The position numbers and the translations under genes are program-made. Shown here in pieces: positions 62,913-64,000 of a stretch of DNA of 64,000 bases; position 1 is the first letter of the stretch; every line of letters starts with the position of its first letter. Location: contig JAKVBU010000009.1 of the NCBI GenBank assembly GCA_022446885.1, positions 1 through 64,000 of the forward strand, in the 5' to 3' direction. The stretch is from Phycisphaerales bacterium (GTDB taxonomy: Bacteria; Planctomycetota; Phycisphaerae; Phycisphaerales; SM1A02). The notes below the pieces were generated by a model. That model searched no databases and was not told the origin of the DNA. It was given only the letters and a program-made list of their open reading frames with translations.

Positions 62913-64000
62913 TCAATAGGCGTCGATCCGTTCGGGGAAGAACGGAGGTACGTCCTGCTGGGTGGGGCGTGGTGTCATGCTGAATCCAGATGCCTCTTCG
63001 TGCATGTTCTGACCGTGCAGCGTCATGAGGAAGGCTGTAACAGCCGTGGTTTCCGACGGGGTCAGGTGCTTGCCATAGGCGGGCATGTTCCCTCCGCCCT
63101 GGATCACCTGACGAATGATCTGATCTGCATTGAGGCGGGTTGCGACGTCGTCGAGTGCTGGGCCGCGATGCCCGCCTCGTCCGTCCAGCGCGTGGCAGTT
63201 TCGGCACTGCTTGTTCTGCACGACCATGGCACCCTGCAGTTCCAGCGGGCTTCGACCCTGCACATACTGCACCGGTGTGGGAATCCCGCTCCACGCCTGC
63301 ATGACTGGTGACCAGGGCGCTTTGTAGGCCAGATAGGTGAGGCCACCGAGGCAGACCATCAGGAACACCACGAACAGCACGGAGATTGGTCGCCGCCGCC
63401 AGTGTTTCTCGCCGTCGCCTGAAAGGAACGGCAGCATGATGAGCACGCCCGCCGCCAGCACCGGGAAGCCGATGATCAGGAATGTCTCCATGTAGGGCGG
63501 GAGCAGGGCCAACACGGCGAAGATCGACTGGAACCAAAAGTCTGGCCGCGGCGCCGTGTGGATCAACATCGGATCCGGCTTTCCGTTTGGTCCGGCCGGG
63601 CCAAAGAGCATGGCACAGGTGAAGAGCAGGCCCAGCACGAGGCCGCAGGCAATCATGTCGCGCCCCGCAGCATTGGGGAAGAAGGGCATGCCCCGCTTGT
63701 GCACTTCGCGCTCGTACGTCTCGCGATACGTCTTCTTGTCCACGAGTACGCCAGGGGTGGGTGTCTCGTTGATGCCGCACTTGATGACGAGCAGCAGGTG
63801 TACGCCAATGAGGGCGATCAGCGATCCGGGAAGCACGAAGACATGCAGCGCGAAGAAGCGAGACAGCGATTCACCGCCGATGATCGGGCCACCCAACACG
63901 AACTGCACCAGCCCGGGGCCGATGAATGGAACGCGGCCGGCCATGGCCATGCCCACGCCCATGCCCCAATACGCATCCTGGTCCCACCGCAGCACCTGAC
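62913..64000 (-). CDS. Cytochrome b C-terminal part fused to cytochrome c (5' end outside window)
   Basis: The visible 362 residues run off the window at its right edge, where the frame is still open. RWDQDAYWG starts helix C/D; RFFALHVFVLPGSLIALIGV then His gives two heme His with 14 residues between, as in cytochrome b6. PDFWFQSIFAVL replaces the usual PEWY motif at the quinol site. Three more helices (to about 230) lead to a cytochrome c domain with CRNCH (about 270) and a Met ligand in NMPAYG (about 315). A quinol:cytochrome c oxidoreductase subunit that carries its own heme c. Confidence 0.9.
   Translation of the reverse strand, partial: QVLRWDQDAYWGMGVGMAMAGRVPFIGPGLVQFVLGGPIIGGESLSRFFALHVFVLPGSLIALIGVHLLLVIKCGINETPTPGVLVDKKTYRETYEREVHKRGMPFFPNAAGRDMIACGLVLGLLFTCAMLFGPAGPNGKPDPMLIHTAPRPDFWFQSIFAVLALLPPYMETFLIIGFPVLAAGVLIMLPFLSGDGEKHWRRRPISVLFVVFLMVCLGGLTYLAYKAPWSPVMQAWSGIPTPVQYVQGRSPLELQGAMVVQNKQCRNCHALDGRGGHRGPALDDVATRLNADQIIRQVIQGGGNMPAYGKHLTPSETTAVTAFLMTLHGQNMHEEASGFSMTPRPTQQDVPPFFPERIDAY

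Overview
The window looks like a chromosomal segment of a marine-type planctomycete, most likely class Phycisphaerae (Phycisphaerales). Four things point there: a GC-rich genome; a secreted protein ending in paired dockerin-like DxDGDG...DLL...WG repeats, a common tail on secreted proteins of this class; a 16S rRNA gene followed by its own terminator instead of a tRNA spacer and 23S gene; and long FlgI-like and FtsK-like proteins of planctomycete style. Genes are densely packed, often with 4-base ATGA/GTGA overlaps, and GTG starts are frequent. The assignment is by recognition of families, not by a database search. No insertion sequence, prophage, tRNA gene or CRISPR array was found.

Layout. 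1-0.7 kb: 3' end of 16S rRNA and its terminator. 0.8-2.6 kb: secreted endonuclease/exonuclease/phosphatase-family protein. 2.65-11.5 kb (minus): an eight-gene MoxR/DUF58/BatA-E operon (AAA+ ATPase, VWA proteins, TPR proteins). 11.7-17 kb: MtfA-like peptidase, chorismate mutase/prephenate dehydrogenase, glutamate dehydrogenase, a DUF3553 protein, a small helical protein, and a short SRAP/DnaE2 chimera beside a double palindrome. 17-20.2 kb (minus): OmpA lipoprotein, MlaE permease, transglutaminase-like protein, zinc-ribbon protein. 20.3-24 kb: amidohydrolase, 3-methyladenine glycosylase, Minf_1886 protein, AI-2E-type transporter. 24-31 kb: Ffh, PolX and RecG (minus), then XseA and XseB (plus). 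31-35 kb: prepilin peptidase, OmpA lipoprotein, Kup. 35-36.7 kb (minus): MlaD and MlaF. 36.7-44.6 kb: Nudix hydrolase, rhomboid, Tgt, YajC, fused SecDF, LysM protein. 44.6-48.5 kb: aldo/keto reductase, FAD oxidoreductase, NAD-IDH-like enzyme, alpha/beta hydrolase. 48.6-52.2 kb (minus): SMC. 52.4-60 kb (minus): a cluster centred on an EssC/FtsK-like ATPase with two WXG100-like helical-hairpin proteins, an alpha-helical partner, a membrane beta-helix protein and a FlgI-like lipoprotein. 60-64 kb (minus): cytochrome bc/oxidase biogenesis genes.

The most interesting system is the 52.4-60.1 kb cluster. It has the hallmarks of a type VII (WXG100/EssC) secretion apparatus, but in an organism expected to be diderm. 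The two small proteins share a W-R-D-x-x-H-x-R-F turn motif, the ATPase has two membrane helices and three FtsK-like domains, and a non-flagellar FlgI-like lipoprotein lies just downstream. Other notable features are the SRAP/DnaE2 chimera next to two inverted 13-bp palindromes 85 bp apart, a CtaG-CcoG fusion, a transglutaminase-fold protein that seems to lack its catalytic residues inside the MlaE operon, and G-quadruplex-type G tracts just after stop codons.
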